A stretch of 64,000 bases of DNA, from NCBI GenBank assembly GCA_019155205.2, contig JAHNZQ020000010.1, positions 834,394 to 898,393 of the forward strand, in the 5' to 3' direction. Below the pieces are notes generated by a model. That model was not told the origin of the DNA, did not search any database, and was given only the letters and a program-made list of their open reading frames with translations. This DNA is from Gracilaria vermiculophylla (taxonomy: Eukaryota > Rhodophyta > Florideophyceae > Gracilariales > Gracilariaceae). The position numbers and the translations under genes are program-made. Shown one piece after another: positions 29,928 through 41,057 of this stretch. Each line of letters opens with the position of its first letter. Within the stretch, counting starts at the first letter, position 1.

Positions 29928-30962
29928 ATGCCGATGCTTCGGTCTGCAGCTGTGCTGCTCGCAGTGCTCGCGCTCGTGTGCTGCGCCGCCGCGCACCGCG
30001 ACGGCCAGGAGTACACCTACATGTCCATGTTCGTCCGCCCGGAGAGCTCGCAGCCGCACGGCGGCGATGACAACCTTGAGCAGATCTATCGCCAGTTTTC
30101 CCGCCACGAAGATCCCTTCGAGCCGAAGAGGACCTCTCGCCGTCAACTTCACGCCAATAACGATCAGGACGAGGACAGTGAGCCGGACGCCGGCCTGGAC
30201 GCCATGGACGACAATGACGTCTCTGACCCGCCGCCTGAAGAAGACCAGGACCCCGCGCCTGCTCCCGATGCAGCGCGCCCCATGTCCGTGCATGTGCAGG
30301 TGCCTCCGCTCCCTTCGAACGAGGATGGCAATGACTCCCAGTCGGAGCCTGAAGAGTCATCCGAACAGATCGCTCGCCGCTTCGGGGAAGATGTCCCACG
30401 TTTGATGAAAATGCTCAAAAAACTTATTTCTCAGTATGAAATCAAGTCCATGGCCGATGTTCCATGCAGAGCCCATTCGCATTGGATGCCACAAATGTTG
30501 GAATCCATCGCGGAAGAAAATGAAAACTTCAAATACATATGCATTGACACCAACAACTTGATCTTGGACGCTGTCAAAGAGCGGGTGGGAATGACCGTGC
30601 AATCCAAATTCATAAAGAGGAAGTTTTGGAAGGAAGGTTTGCCAAACGTTGATCTCGTTTTCTCCTGGTCCGGTCTGGACAACATGAAGGAAGGAAATGT
30701 GCTACGCTATCTTCAAAAACTTGCTAAGTCGGGAAAGAAACACAAGCTCATCATGTTAGGAAACCATTCTGGGTCGCTTGTTAAAAAGGGCGACGTTGAG
30801 AAGATTGCCCGATTTACCGCCGACGGCAAGCCATTGAACTTTCGTAGGAAACCGTTCAATTTGGTCAAGCCCATGAGAATGATTCGTGACCTCGGAATCG
30901 ATGGAAATGATAAACAACTTTATCTATACAAGCCTTGGGAAATGTTTCCAAAAAGAAAATGA
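29928..30962 (+). CDS. Secreted or lumenal methyltransferase-fold protein
   Basis: 344 residues. An N-terminal signal peptide is clear (LRSAAVLLAVLALVCCAAAH, cut near residue 22). An acidic, Pro-rich linker follows to about residue 150. The C-terminal domain (about 160-344) has the order of a class I SAM-dependent methyltransferase: MADVPCRAHSHWMPQML (motif I position), YICIDTNNLILDAVKERVG, PNVDLVFSWSGLDNMKEGNV, then KHKLIMLGNHSG and the end block PLNFRRKPFNLVKPMRMI. Bacterial relatives usually read PCGD at motif I; here it is PCRA, so SAM binding may be altered. Substrate unknown. The secretory route suggests a Golgi or cell-wall polysaccharide role, but this is inference. A second in-frame Met is two codons in. 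Confidence 0.6.
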   Translation: MPMLRSAAVLLAVLALVCCAAAHRDGQEYTYMSMFVRPESSQPHGGDDNLEQIYRQFSRHEDPFEPKRTSRRQLHANNDQDEDSEPDAGLDAMDDNDVSDPPPEEDQDPAPAPDAARPMSVHVQVPPLPSNEDGNDSQSEPEESSEQIARRFGEDVPRLMKMLKKLISQYEIKSMADVPCRAHSHWMPQMLESIAEENENFKYICIDTNNLILDAVKERVGMTVQSKFIKRKFWKEGLPNVDLVFSWSGLDNMKEGNVLRYLQKLAKSGKKHKLIMLGNHSGSLVKKGDVEKIARFTADGKPLNFRRKPFNLVKPMRMIRDLGIDGNDKQLYLYKPWEMFPKRK

Positions 30963-31727
30963 GCTCGTGATTTATGCCAAGAACGAGCAAACTCTCATTC
31001 ACGAAAAGCATCATCAGATTGCAGTGAAAGGTGTTCTTTCAAATTGCGTTTCAAAAGAGAAAATACTAAAGCATTTCGGGTAACAAACATACAACTACAA
31101 TATGTAAAACAATACTCCATCGCCCGTTCTATCCATTCCTCGCGTGAAAAAATATACTGATACTCCGATTTTGCTTATATGCTTAACAGCAATGCCTAAT
31201 GTAAATCATAAAGAATAGATAACAAACCAATGTCCTTGACAACCGAAGCCTACGATGATAAAAAGTTTAATGAACTGACTCGGGAAAGGCAACTTGTACA
31301 CCGAAGTGTGTCTCTGGCTCCAATTCAATACAAAAGCGAATGCAGCGACAAGATTTTTGACTCTTCATCGGCTTTATCCAAGAATGCAGATGGATTTTGC
31401 AACTGCATGACAACACGACGTTCAGTAATGACCAAAGCATAAGAAACACATACAAAAAAGAATCCAGGTCCCCTTCCCTTTACTGAACAACATCCTAGCC
31501 GGTACATGGACAAAAGCTGGGATGCCGCAGGGTAGTCGCAAACCAATCCCCTCCACACTCGATTTCGTGGACATTGGCTGTCCTTGTTTTTATTTACACC
31601 CGAACCTGAGACCTTTAAACATTTCCAGGCTTCCCATATACTGTAACAAAGACTATGGACATAAAACAATTGCCCGTAGTTGGTGCAGAAGCAGATCAAA
31701 ACCTGCACGCTGTGACTACTTACCGTG
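30963..31727. other. Intergenic region between convergent genes
   Basis: No gene is visible. Frames up to about 150 codons overlap the end of the neighbouring reverse gene in another register and look like shadows. Confidence 0.5.
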
Positions 31728-33494
31728 CTAATGGCGTGGAAAGATCTTGTCAACAAGCTCATTGTGCTCTCGGATCCCAACAAGCTGATTCGCTGCTATG
31801 ATGCCTGCCGCTGCACTGCTAGGCACGCCGATGCCCGGAAACACTGAATCACCACACCTCTTCAAATTCTTGATTGGAATGTCATCCGGCCATTCAAACT
31901 CGGCCTCACCCGCAACGATCGCCGCGCCATATGTGCCTTTGTACCGTCTGTTATAACGTTCGTGTGTGAGCGGGCTTCCAATCTTCACAAATGCATGCTC
32001 GTGTTTAAGACGTTCGTCTAGGTCTGGGATCACTTGACGCACAGCCTCGAAAAGTGGCCGGGCCGCTTCGCTCTTCGCTCTCTCGTACACTTCACGGTCG
32101 CTTTGCAAAGCGGGCCATTTGTCATAGCTTTCAAGAGTGTAGCAATGAATGATATGCCACCCTCTGGGGGCGAGATCGGAACTCCATATTGAAGGGATGC
32201 TTATCATGACGGTATTGCCCGGCACGGCAATATCCTTTTCTGAATCGATAATGATGGCGTGATGCCCAGTAATGCGTTCCAGTCCTTCAGAGGGGATAGC
32301 CATGTGTGCGTGCATGAAAGATTCGACCATTGGCGTTTGCAAAGCTTTTTTCCTATAAGCCGATGGAAGGGAGTCTTTTGGTAGCAGATGTTTAACAGTA
32401 TCCCACAATGACGCGTTGGAGAATATATGCTTCGCAAAGATTCGTTCACCCGAGCGTAAATCGACTCCAACCGCCACACCGTCCTCCACAAGAATGCGTT
32501 GTACATGACTTTTCAGGCGCACAGTACCACCTTTCCGCTCAATCCCTCTCACAAACGCACGGACAATGGCCCGAACGCCACCTCGTGGATACTGCATAGC
32601 GTTTTGCTTCGCTCTTTCTCCGATCATAAAAGCAATCTCCGCGGTGATGGTGGAGTCGGTTTTGAGGCCCGACAAAAGAAAAGCCTCGGTATCCAATATG
32701 CGTTTGACAAACGGATGAGTAACTCCCACTCTTTTCATTATATCGCCAGCCGGCTTTGTGACGTCATTCACGTACGGGAGAAGCGAAAGCATGTCAGCAG
32801 CCCATCTTCTGGATACGACTGGCATTACTCTCCAGTCCCCGCGCAACGCAACAGCGGGAACATTCATTAGGGCGTGTATTCTTCGCATCTGTTGATAAAA
32901 CAAGCGCAGCTGAGTAGCAGCATCACCTCCCGCCAGCTTATGAACCTGCTTCAAAACGTGTTCCTCATCGCTTGAAACCGAAACACTTCCCACACGAAGG
33001 TCATTAATACAGAAGCTGGGATACGAGACACAATTGACGTGCTCTTCCACAGCGTCAAGAGCCTGTTTCAGAGGATTCAACGAAAATCTGGAGTCCAAGT
33101 CACAAAAGAAAGAAGGGCCGGTATCGAAGTGAAAGTCGCCCGCACGGTTTCTGACGGAAAAACCGTGCGCGACGCCGCCTGCGGCATAATGCGACTCGAG
33201 CAAGAGCGGAGTGTAACCATACGCTGTGAGCATGGAGGCGGCGGAAAGCGCGCCGAAGCCAGTGCCAATTATGACGATGTCATGCTTGCTGCCGTGCAGC
33301 CCCGAACTGCCCTGCATGCGCGGGAGGCGGCTGAGCGCGGCATTGCGGGCGGTGCGCGCGCCCACGAAACGCCCAACTTCCCTATTCGCTGCGCTGAATG
33401 GCGTGGGCGCGATGAACGATGCGGGGCGGCGGCGCGCCATTGTGGGGCGGAAGGGCGCTGCGGTGGGAGATCGCGGCGCTGATTCGCATGACAA
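31728..33494 (-). CDS. Carotenoid isomerase-like FAD oxidoreductase
   Basis: A 588-residue flavoprotein. The FAD motif HDIVIIGTGFGALSAASMLT is at about residue 70, followed by LLLESHYAAGGVAHGFSVRN and FDTGPSFF, the hallmark of the CrtI/CRTISO/retinol-saturase superfamily. The C-terminal FAD motif is GDSVFPGIGVPSSAAAGIIA. Members isomerise or desaturate carotenoids (for example prolycopene to all-trans lycopene in plastids); whether this copy is the true isomerase or a CRTISO-like paralogue cannot be decided here. The first 60 residues, basic and Ser/Ala-rich with several Phe (ARRRPASFIAPTPFSAANRE), could be a plastid transit peptide. Met19 (33440) is an alternative start. Single exon, 287 bases from the sHSP stop. 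Confidence 0.8.
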   Translation of the reverse strand: MSCESAPRSPTAAPFRPTMARRRPASFIAPTPFSAANREVGRFVGARTARNAALSRLPRMQGSSGLHGSKHDIVIIGTGFGALSAASMLTAYGYTPLLLESHYAAGGVAHGFSVRNRAGDFHFDTGPSFFCDLDSRFSLNPLKQALDAVEEHVNCVSYPSFCINDLRVGSVSVSSDEEHVLKQVHKLAGGDAATQLRLFYQQMRRIHALMNVPAVALRGDWRVMPVVSRRWAADMLSLLPYVNDVTKPAGDIMKRVGVTHPFVKRILDTEAFLLSGLKTDSTITAEIAFMIGERAKQNAMQYPRGGVRAIVRAFVRGIERKGGTVRLKSHVQRILVEDGVAVGVDLRSGERIFAKHIFSNASLWDTVKHLLPKDSLPSAYRKKALQTPMVESFMHAHMAIPSEGLERITGHHAIIIDSEKDIAVPGNTVMISIPSIWSSDLAPRGWHIIHCYTLESYDKWPALQSDREVYERAKSEAARPLFEAVRQVIPDLDERLKHEHAFVKIGSPLTHERYNRRYKGTYGAAIVAGEAEFEWPDDIPIKNLKRCGDSVFPGIGVPSSAAAGIIAANQLVGIREHNELVDKIFPRH

Positions 33495-33781
33495 TTCGTA
33501 TCGCTCTTTGCGCGGAAACCTGCTGTACTGTAGCCCACATGCCGTTCCACTGCTTGCATGGCACCGTCATGGATGCTCGCCTCTGGCAACTAACGTCTGC
33601 CGCTGCCGCTCAAATGAGGTGCGAGTGTTTCCAAGGGCTGCAGCTAACGCCGAGCCACTTTCGCAGAAATTCTTTTACAACACGTACTCATCTACATCAA
33701 GTACATTATCTTTCTACCTACTTGAGACTGGCATCCCTCTCACATTCGTGCGGTAAGTGATATCAGTGATTGGCCACATCA

Positions 33782-34282
33782 TCATCCATGCGTGATGGCA
33801 ATCTTGCGAGCGCTGGCAGCCGCAGTCTTGGTCGGAATCATCATCCTGAGGATCCCGTCCTTGTGTTCAGCCTTGATTCCGCCTTCGTCGATGTTGTCTC
33901 CGACTTTGACCTGCAGATCGTAAATAATGCTCGCCTTTTTGCCCTCTTCAACATTTGCCTCGGTTCCACCGTTCTGCGCGCCGTTGTTCTTATGTTCCTC
34001 CACAAGCAGCCCACTAGACTTTAAGCGACGTCCGCTGATGCAAAGGTTGGATCCGCGCATTTCGACATTGATATGTTCCTTTTGAACGCCGGGCAGCTCT
34101 ACTTCCAGGTGAATCTTGTCCTGCTCTCGGTGGAATTCGTAGTTCGGCACGTGATGGTGAGTCCCGTCAGAAGCTCTGAAACTGTTCTCCATCTGGTCGG
34201 CCAGTTGGCGGAGACGGCTCAACTCTCGGTTGGGAAAAGTGAACGGAAACAGCGGTTCCATGAATGAGCGTGAGAGTGCCAT
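33782..34282 (-). CDS. Small heat shock protein (HSP20 / alpha-crystallin)
   Basis: A 166-residue ATP-independent chaperone. The alpha-crystallin domain spans about residues 47-150: YEFHREQDKIHLEVELPGVQ, then the INVEMRGSNLCISGRR strands, and AEHKDGILRMMIP. The C-terminus carries an I-x-I motif (IAI at about 161-163) used in oligomer assembly. A short N-terminal arm (RSFMEPLFPF) and no signal or transit peptide suggest a cytosolic class, though the acidic Asn/Gly-rich loop in mid-domain is longer than usual. A TATA box and a phased heat-shock element lie upstream, so heat induction is likely. Confidence 0.9.
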   Translation of the reverse strand: MALSRSFMEPLFPFTFPNRELSRLRQLADQMENSFRASDGTHHHVPNYEFHREQDKIHLEVELPGVQKEHINVEMRGSNLCISGRRLKSSGLLVEEHKNNGAQNGGTEANVEEGKKASIIYDLQVKVGDNIDEGGIKAEHKDGILRMMIPTKTAAASARKIAITHG

Positions 34283-34414
34283 TGGTGATAGCGTTGGGAG
34301 AGCGGTGAAGAGTCTTTCGTGTGTGAAACAGAAGATTAGGATCTGAACAAGAAGGTCGACGGTTGACGTTGATGGCGAGAGACAATCCTGGTACGGTGAT
34401 GAAGAGCTGAGGCC

Positions 34415-34452
34415 AATATATAGGGGTCGATTGGAAGGATATGGAAGTTTCC
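34415..34452 (-). promoter_or_regulatory. HSP20 promoter: TATA box plus heat-shock element
   Basis: On the reverse strand TATATATT (34415-34422) lies about 130 bases before the HSP20 start codon. About 20 bases further upstream, GGAAGTTTCC (34443-34452) is a perfect inverted GAA-nn-TTC pair. A further GAA unit at 34434-34436 sits in the correct 5-bp phase with one unit skipped, making a gap-type heat-shock element. Confidence 0.65.
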
Positions 34453-36248
34453 ATTCTTTGAGCCAAAACCTAACCGACCCAAGACAGTCTCATAATATCG
34501 ACAGTTGACTCTAGAACAACGAAAAGCGGCACGGCGCATTGAATACTTTTGTTCGAAAACGATTTCGAATCATTGGTGGACAGTTCGAGAATACTCGGAG
34601 ACCGCTGTGCTTGAGAGGTGCATGGGGCGGATATCTCCTTCTCTGCTACGTAGGTCTCCTGCATCCCCCAACAAGTCATCATAAGGGAGCTGTTGCGCAG
34701 ATTCACGTCCTGGAAATTCATAGGCTTGGCCATAGTTCTACGTTTCGCCTAGCTAGAGTAGACTGAAGAACCTTACCTGATGAAAATACCCCACTGCATA
34801 GGCGTGCCCCAGAAACATCTAGAAACTGCACTCAAACCTAATCAATTGTTCGTTCTCATCTAAATCGTTAATAAATATAACAAGGAATCATACGCACCTG
34901 ATATTGTCCCCTTTGTAGAAATTCCAGAAATTTACCTTCACGAAAAAACTTCATCAATATGTCAAACATGAAAAAAAGTTTCCAAAATATATTTTGTTTT
35001 GGTATAAACTCTCAAAATTCGTCTTGCTACACATCAAATGAAATACTGCCACACGTATGCAAATGATGAAGAATTTTATATTCTTTTTTTATTTATTGAA
35101 CAATTATCTCAAAAAGTATGCAACCATACGAATAATAAAGTAACATTACTTATTAACACTTAACAAATTAGTACCAAACAGAGTAACTTTCATACCTATG
35201 TAATTTGACTTATGCCTGAGGTTGTATTATTTTCAAAACCAGAATGAAATTTTTAATTTTTCTCAATTATTTCATATTTCAAGGTTTTCTTATTTTTTCG
35301 AAATGGTTTAATTTCTACAGTACTCTCCATTAAAAACGTATATGAACCCATACCCCAATCGTTTAGGTGAGAAGCGTAAGCTTGAATAAAAAAAGGTACA
35401 CTTCATACAGTTCATTACTTTTCATTTCTTTCAAAAAGCCAAAGGGAAAACGTTCATCACTTCACAATTCAAAGCGGTAAATAAAGCGTTCACGCTTTTT
35501 TTAATTTCAAAAACACTCTAAAAAACGGATAAAAATATCCACGTAAAACAAGTTCAAGATTTTTTACACATAATTTCAACACTCCATACTTTACTTTAAT
35601 GTGCATATTTTACACCATACCTTCGTAAATGTGTATTTCGCGGCCCGTTTTACTTCAAGCACACCCCAGTATATCGTGTTCTTGCTCACATAGAGTAGAA
35701 CAGGTTTTATTTTAACAAAAAATGAAGACCTTACTCTAATACCATTGAAAAAGGAGAATTGAAGATCTTTAACATATTTTCAAATCTGTATATAATTACA
35801 CGAAGCTATTACTTCGCAAAGCTTTAGATAAACAATCATCGCACCACCTTCAGATGTGTACTATGCATTGTAAATATGGAGATATACATTGAGAGGATGT
35901 CGTTTTTCAGGCCTATCGCCATAAAAAGTACTACTATAACATATTTAGTTTTTTATTTAGTTTTCTCATGTTACAAATAGACTTCTTTTTAGCTAATAAC
36001 TTAACTATATAGTACTTTTATATACACTTGTCGGTCGCGAATGTTGCGGAATGTGCCGTACATTGCTGGAACACACGTGTGGAATGTTCCAGTATTGTCT
36101 AGCATATTGCACGCTTTGTTGGCCCAGCAAAGACTACAGTATTTTAGTGATGCTGGCGCAAATTGTCGCTTTATTATTGGTTAGTGTGCAGCTATGGAGG
36201 CCTCTAGAAGCCAATGGAGTAACCCAGACGCACACATGAGTAACTAGC
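34453..36248. other. AT-rich gene-free stretch
   Basis: After about 34.8 kb composition shifts sharply to AT-rich with many A and T homopolymers, and stop codons fill all frames. I see no gene, RNA or clear repeat. It marks the boundary between the gene-bearing half and the repeat island. Confidence 0.7.
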
Positions 36249-36348
36249 NNNNNNNNNNNNNNNNNNNNNNNNNNNNNNNNNNNNNNNNNNNNNNNNNNNN
36301 NNNNNNNNNNNNNNNNNNNNNNNNNNNNNNNNNNNNNNNNNNNNNNNN
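36249..36348. other. Assembly gap (100 N)
   Basis: Exactly 100 N, the conventional placeholder for a gap of unknown size. Confidence 0.98.
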
Positions 36349-36973
36349 CGCCGTTTCAAGAAGAAGTTTAGAAGTTTTATAGGGGGATTGAGCCTCTTGC
36401 TCTCCCTAGTGATATTTTCTTTCATCGAGTGGGTTTAGTTCCTTTGATCCCACTGTTTTCAACTTGTTTTGGGGCCTTTAGCTACGAAGAGCACCCTTTT
36501 GGCTTTCATTATTACACGTGTTTAGCCCTCTGCGTCACCGTCTCGTGATGGCGCCCACAACACTAGTACTGAAAGACATGGACATTTACGGATGGTGAAG
36601 ATTTATTTGAAACCATCAAACACACCGCATTAAAAAATCAAGCACAAAACTCCACGGCTCAAATACAAGCTGCTCAAATGTTACTGCTTAAAAAGCGACG
36701 AAAATTGGAAAATTTTCACCGCTCTGTTTTACAGTTCTTATCAATGCAACCGATTCTCACTACCCGGAACATCACTTTTTCATATTGTTGCGCAAAAAAA
36801 CATTTAATATCTTTCATCACGCCTGGTTTTCTTGCCTTCACTGTGCACATGGCTGGCACTTGCATTCGCACTTTGCAACTCAAACAATGGACGCCTACAT
36901 TGCCTCCGAATCGTATTCGCCTTTACTCTGTGCCAAGAGACACAACCGCGGACTTCGATAACTTACAGCCTTA
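36349..36973 (+). other. Unidentified sequence before the copia element
   Basis: A forward frame reads protein-like between about 36575 and 36960 (for example GEDLFETIKHTALKNQAQNS, which continues into a Lys-rich helix), but no family is recognisable. It may be debris of another mobile element into which the copia copy inserted. Confidence 0.25.
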
Positions 36974-37249
36974 TGTCATGAATAGTAGAGGATCCGTGAG
37001 CGATAGACACGCTTTATCAACACTGTATCTTTGCCGATACCAGTTCTCGATTATGATTTGGCTTTCTATCCTTTGACATAATATTTGAATTGGTTTGCTA
37101 CGTCCCTCTCCAGTTGTTCTTTGGTCGGGTAGAACACCCTATCGCACAGTAAAGCACTACGCGTCGTTCTCCTTACTCGTGTTCTGGTGAGCAGGTGGTA
37201 GACCTGTGTCTATCACTGAGAGTTTCAGTGTTGCTCCGTTTTCTCGACA
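36974..37249 (+). repeat. 5' LTR of the copia element
   Basis: Starts TGTCATGAATAG and ends TTCTCGACA, so it has TG...CA ends. It matches the 3' LTR over 276 bases with 10 mismatches and no indels by my alignment. Confidence 0.92.
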
Positions 37250-37296
37250 TTCGCGAATTACGAGAAGCAACCCTTTGGCAGATATATCACTCAAAT

Positions 37297-38561
37297 ATGT
37301 CTACCGACCAGTCTCAGCTACTCAAACCGTGGGGCACCCTTCTCCTGCACAATGACGTGCAACGTGGCCTTGAAAGTCAATTTGCATCGTACATGAAAGC
37401 AGATCCACCTCTCAAAGGACAAGCTCTTTTCGATGTCATTAAAAAGGACCTTGGACCAATGCAGCTTGCTAACCAAAACGTCGTTAGTCATTACGACATT
37501 CTTAAACGAATCCGCATCTTTCTGGAGACAAGCGAAGTAAACATACCTCGCAATGTTGAGACGGGCCATCTTATTGGGAAGCGTGTTATCGCCGCAATAT
37601 GGGAGGAGGAAGAATTTAACGAAGAGAGAAAGAAGGCCCTGGAATATTTCGACGCAGTGCGCAACGGAGATGTCGTCCTATACTCTCCCCACCACTCCCG
37701 ATCGTCACCGCCTCCGGTTCCTTTTAGTTTGGTCGAACCTACTGCACCGGAGAATGCTTCACCTGCTGAGCCCGCACCCGTACCGGCAGGACCTGCAGCT
37801 CTTGCAGGGGCAGATAACAATGAGCCCCATACTAGGGAAGACCAATACGAGAACAATCGTTGTTTGTTCTTTTCTGCAAAGTACCGTTTACGCCGCGACA
37901 AGTTCAGCGGAGACTTGGAGAAAGACTGGGGTGATCATATTCCGCCTTACATGGACTTCTGCAAGGATCAAAGCTCTGCGGGAATGAGAGGACTCAATAC
38001 CTTCACTACTCTTTGCATGGCGATGCTCTTCATTTCTACAAGACGGACTTTCGAGATAAAATCCGATCATGGGGAGCCGTAGTGAGCACATTCACCGAAC
38101 GCTACTCTTCATTGACGACGCGAGAGAAAATAACCAAGACATTGGAATGCCTGCACCTTGTACACTTCCTTTCCAAAAGGGGAACCCCACGAACCGCACT
38201 AGACAACCTAGATAAGGAAATTGATCGCCTCGCACCAATGGCGCATACTGAAGGACGCACCGACCGCAGGAAGAGGAAGTTCTTGGCGAATGCCTGTCAA
38301 AGAATTTCATGGGCCCGTAACGCTCTGTCTCAAGCAGATACACGCCACCTAGCGTATCGAGAACTCTGCTCTGAATTCTTCAGCGCAGAATTTGGTGAAC
38401 GAAGATTTAATGACGGCGAGAAGCGTGCATCTCAGAAAACAACCGCTAATACCAATGAAGACGTTCAGTATCGTGCACGAATGACTACCCAGTCCATCAC
38501 CTATGCAGCTGACGATGAACCAGATTTGGAAGTCCTCTATGCCGGCCCAGGTCGTTTCTGA
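37297..38561 (+). pseudogene. copia gag region, frameshifted
   Basis: The ATG at 37297 begins a gag-like protein (MSTDQSQLLKPWGTLLLHND). The first frame closes at 38082. Coding similarity continues in a different frame from about 38013 (LHGDALHFYKTDFRDKIRSW) to 38561. The second part has the helical, charged look of a capsid domain. A Pro/Ala-rich linker lies at about 37700-37810. Confidence 0.7.
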
Positions 38562-38579
38562 AGGGCGCCGAAAAGCCGA

Positions 38580-39071
38580 TTGTCCTTTACGCCGCCTACT
38601 GCAACCAAATCCCGCCATGGAAACACTGGGGCTCCCGCCATCCTATATTCGTGTTGGAACTGTCAGAACCCTAACTGCCGCCTGTACTCCTGCCCACACC
38701 CACGAAACGAAGCAGTCAAAAAGCGTGACCGACAGTTGGCGAAGGATTGGCTACGTCAGAGCAGGGCAAAGAAGGTTCACTTTGTGGACGACCCTTGTCA
38801 AACCGAATTTCTGGGACAACTGAAGGAAGCTATGCTATGTGAGCCCAACGATCTGGAGCATCCGGAGCATCCGAGCGAGACGCAAACGCCAACCAATTTC
38901 ACGGCCGCTCCAACACTGTTCTCCAACGTGTATCCCTCACTGTTTCAAACCTCTCAGTCCCTTATCGATTCCAAACTGCGGGTGATGATGGAGTCGGCGG
39001 TCAGTATTCTTCAGACGAGGGTTTTTAGATGGGGATCTTCTTGGCCAATCGTTCTACAACAACAGGCTTAA
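38580..39071 (+). pseudogene. copia nucleocapsid / pre-protease region
   Basis: Contains a cysteine/histidine cluster CWNCQNPNCRLYSCPHPRNE, a modified zinc-knuckle-like motif, followed by a basic stretch. It is in a third frame relative to the two gag parts. Confidence 0.5.
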
Positions 39072-39179
39072 GAAACCTCCCGACACAGAAGAGGACCATC
39101 GCGTTGTCATCGCCGTCCAGAACTTTGCTATTTACCATTCCAAAGTCAATCAGTACTCCCAGGAAGTTTTCGAGAGGGC

Positions 39180-39761
39180 ATGCATGATCCTGGGGCACAT
39201 CGTTCCGTTTGTTGGAAAGCGCAAGCACTCGTATACTGCCACGCGCTCGGTTGCGAGATGAAACTCCGTCAATCTCCATATGCATTCAAGTTTGGAGACG
39301 ACCTACGCAACAGCATTGGACAGATGCGCATCCGTCTCCCCACACCTGACGCAACCTTTATGACATTTGATGTTGATGTCGTGGCAGGTAACATACCGTT
39401 TCTAATTGGTTTGGACGTTCTAGATCAGTATGGAGTGTACATTAACAACATCTCCAACAAACTCGTCCATCATTCATCGGGCTGGACTCTACCGCCTAAG
39501 AGAAAACACGGTCATTTGTTTGTGAAATGGACTGCATCCAATGGTCTGCTTACGAGAAAGGTACTCCAAAAGATGCATCAACATTTCTTCCATCCTACCG
39601 CTGGAAAGCTCTATAGCCTCCTCAAGCGCGCGAAACCCGAGAACCTATCCTCAGATACGCAGAAGCTACCCGAGGAAATATCACGATGCTGTAAATCACG
39701 TCAGAAGTTCTCGTCTCGTACTTTCAGATTTCATGTGTCAATTCCTGATGAGAAGATCTAA
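39180..39761 (+). pseudogene. copia protease end and integrase zinc-binding region
   Basis: NIPFLIGLDVLDQYGVYINN matches the C-terminal strand of copia-type aspartic proteases. It is followed by a GAG-pre-integrase zinc-finger part (LQKMHQHFFHPTAGKLYSLL) with the paired histidines, and a CCKSRQ cysteine pair. The catalytic Asp triad at the front of the protease is not clear in this frame. Confidence 0.75.
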
Positions 39762-40985
39762 TTCAGCCAGGACGTGGCTCTCGACCTGATTTACCTCCGA
39801 TTCCGCGAAAAAAAACGTATTCCGGTGCTTCACGTAGTCGACACACAAACACATTACCAAAACGCCGTAATCCTGAAAGGAGAGTCAGCACGCGACATTT
39901 GAGAGGCCTTTATCGAAGCATGGGTCACAACTTATACCGGTTACCCGTCAACACTACGGGTCGACAGTGGTTCTATACTCACATCTAAGTATTCGGAAGC
40001 TAATACCGCAGATCATGGCATCGAACTCAAACTGTTCGGAGTGCAGGCGCACAACAGCATCGGCTCAAAGGAGAGGTACCACGCGCCTTTACGTCACATA
40101 TTCAACGTCACCACAGACGCTTGTCATTCTTTAGACGCTGATCTATTGCTGCGTTATGCGATTAAGGGCATCAATGACACAATGAGGCCAGAAGGTCTAG
40201 TACATTCACCGCTTGTGTATGGATCTTTCCCACATTTTCCTTCTCCCATATCGTCGCAACCGGACCAGGAAGAACGAATGCGCGCTCTCGACGCTGCACA
40301 GAAGGAAATGGCGACCATAACTGCCAAGCTCCGCATTCAACAAGCGCTACGAAGTGGAATGGATCCTGCAGCCAGCTACCTCTTGAATCCTGGAGACACC
40401 GTGCTGGTTTATGACGAAAAAGTGAAGCACTGGAATGAACCATACCCAATCACCAAAATCATAGAGAAGGATGTCACAGTGGACATTGCAGGCCGAATGG
40501 CGCACTACAACCTCTCGCATGTACTCCCGTATCAAGACAACAACGAAGACCGTGGACTACAAAGATTAGCTGAGGGATTGAGTTACTTCAAATCTGGATC
40601 AGTTTCGTCTGCCCACATCACTGAGATACTGCACCCTATGGTCAAAAGGGGGGAACTACAGTTCTTTGATGACGCAAAGGCCCAAGAACTTGTAGACCTT
40701 GCTCGCCGTGGTGTATACGAGATAGTATGCAGAGAAGCGTTGGACGCACGCGCGGCCCACAATGTCATGGGCGGAAGATTTGCACTCAGCATCAAGGACA
40801 AGGAGATGGACAACGAATTCTATAAGGCAAGATTCATCGTACAAGGCCAAACAGATACCGACAAGCATCTCCTGGTAAACAAAAGCACCACTCTCAAACA
40901 ATCGTCGATTAGGATCCTGGTGGCGATTTCTGCACTGTTTGGTTTTCCGATCTGGTCCCAAGATGTCTCTCAGGCCTATCTCTAG
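39762..40985 (+). pseudogene. copia integrase core and start of reverse transcriptase
   Basis: Integrase core strands are readable (VLHVVDTQTHYQNAVILKGE at about 39828, then a TGA at 39900-39902; later LRVDSGSILTS and NSIGSKERYH). The frame then passes an integrase C-terminal region and enters reverse transcriptase, ending FPIWSQDVSQAYL followed by TAG at 40983-40985. The copia RT motif normally continues straight through this point. Confidence 0.8.
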
Positions 40986-41057
40986 TCTGCCGACAGGCTG
41001 ATACGAGATATATACGTTCGTCCTACAAAAGAGTTTCACCTTTCAGAGAATCATCTT

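Noticed and set aside
28825..30405. A 526-codon forward frame overlapping VPS11 and the methyltransferase-fold gene
   Set aside because: It is the shadow of VPS11 on the opposite strand and then of the forward gene in another frame. The text is Gly/Arg-rich and has no domain, while both overlapped genes have clear family motifs.
31325..31783. Reverse 152-codon ORF at the 3' end of the carotenoid-isomerase-like gene
   Set aside because: It overlaps the end of the real gene in another register and reads Cys/Ser/Leu-rich without a domain.
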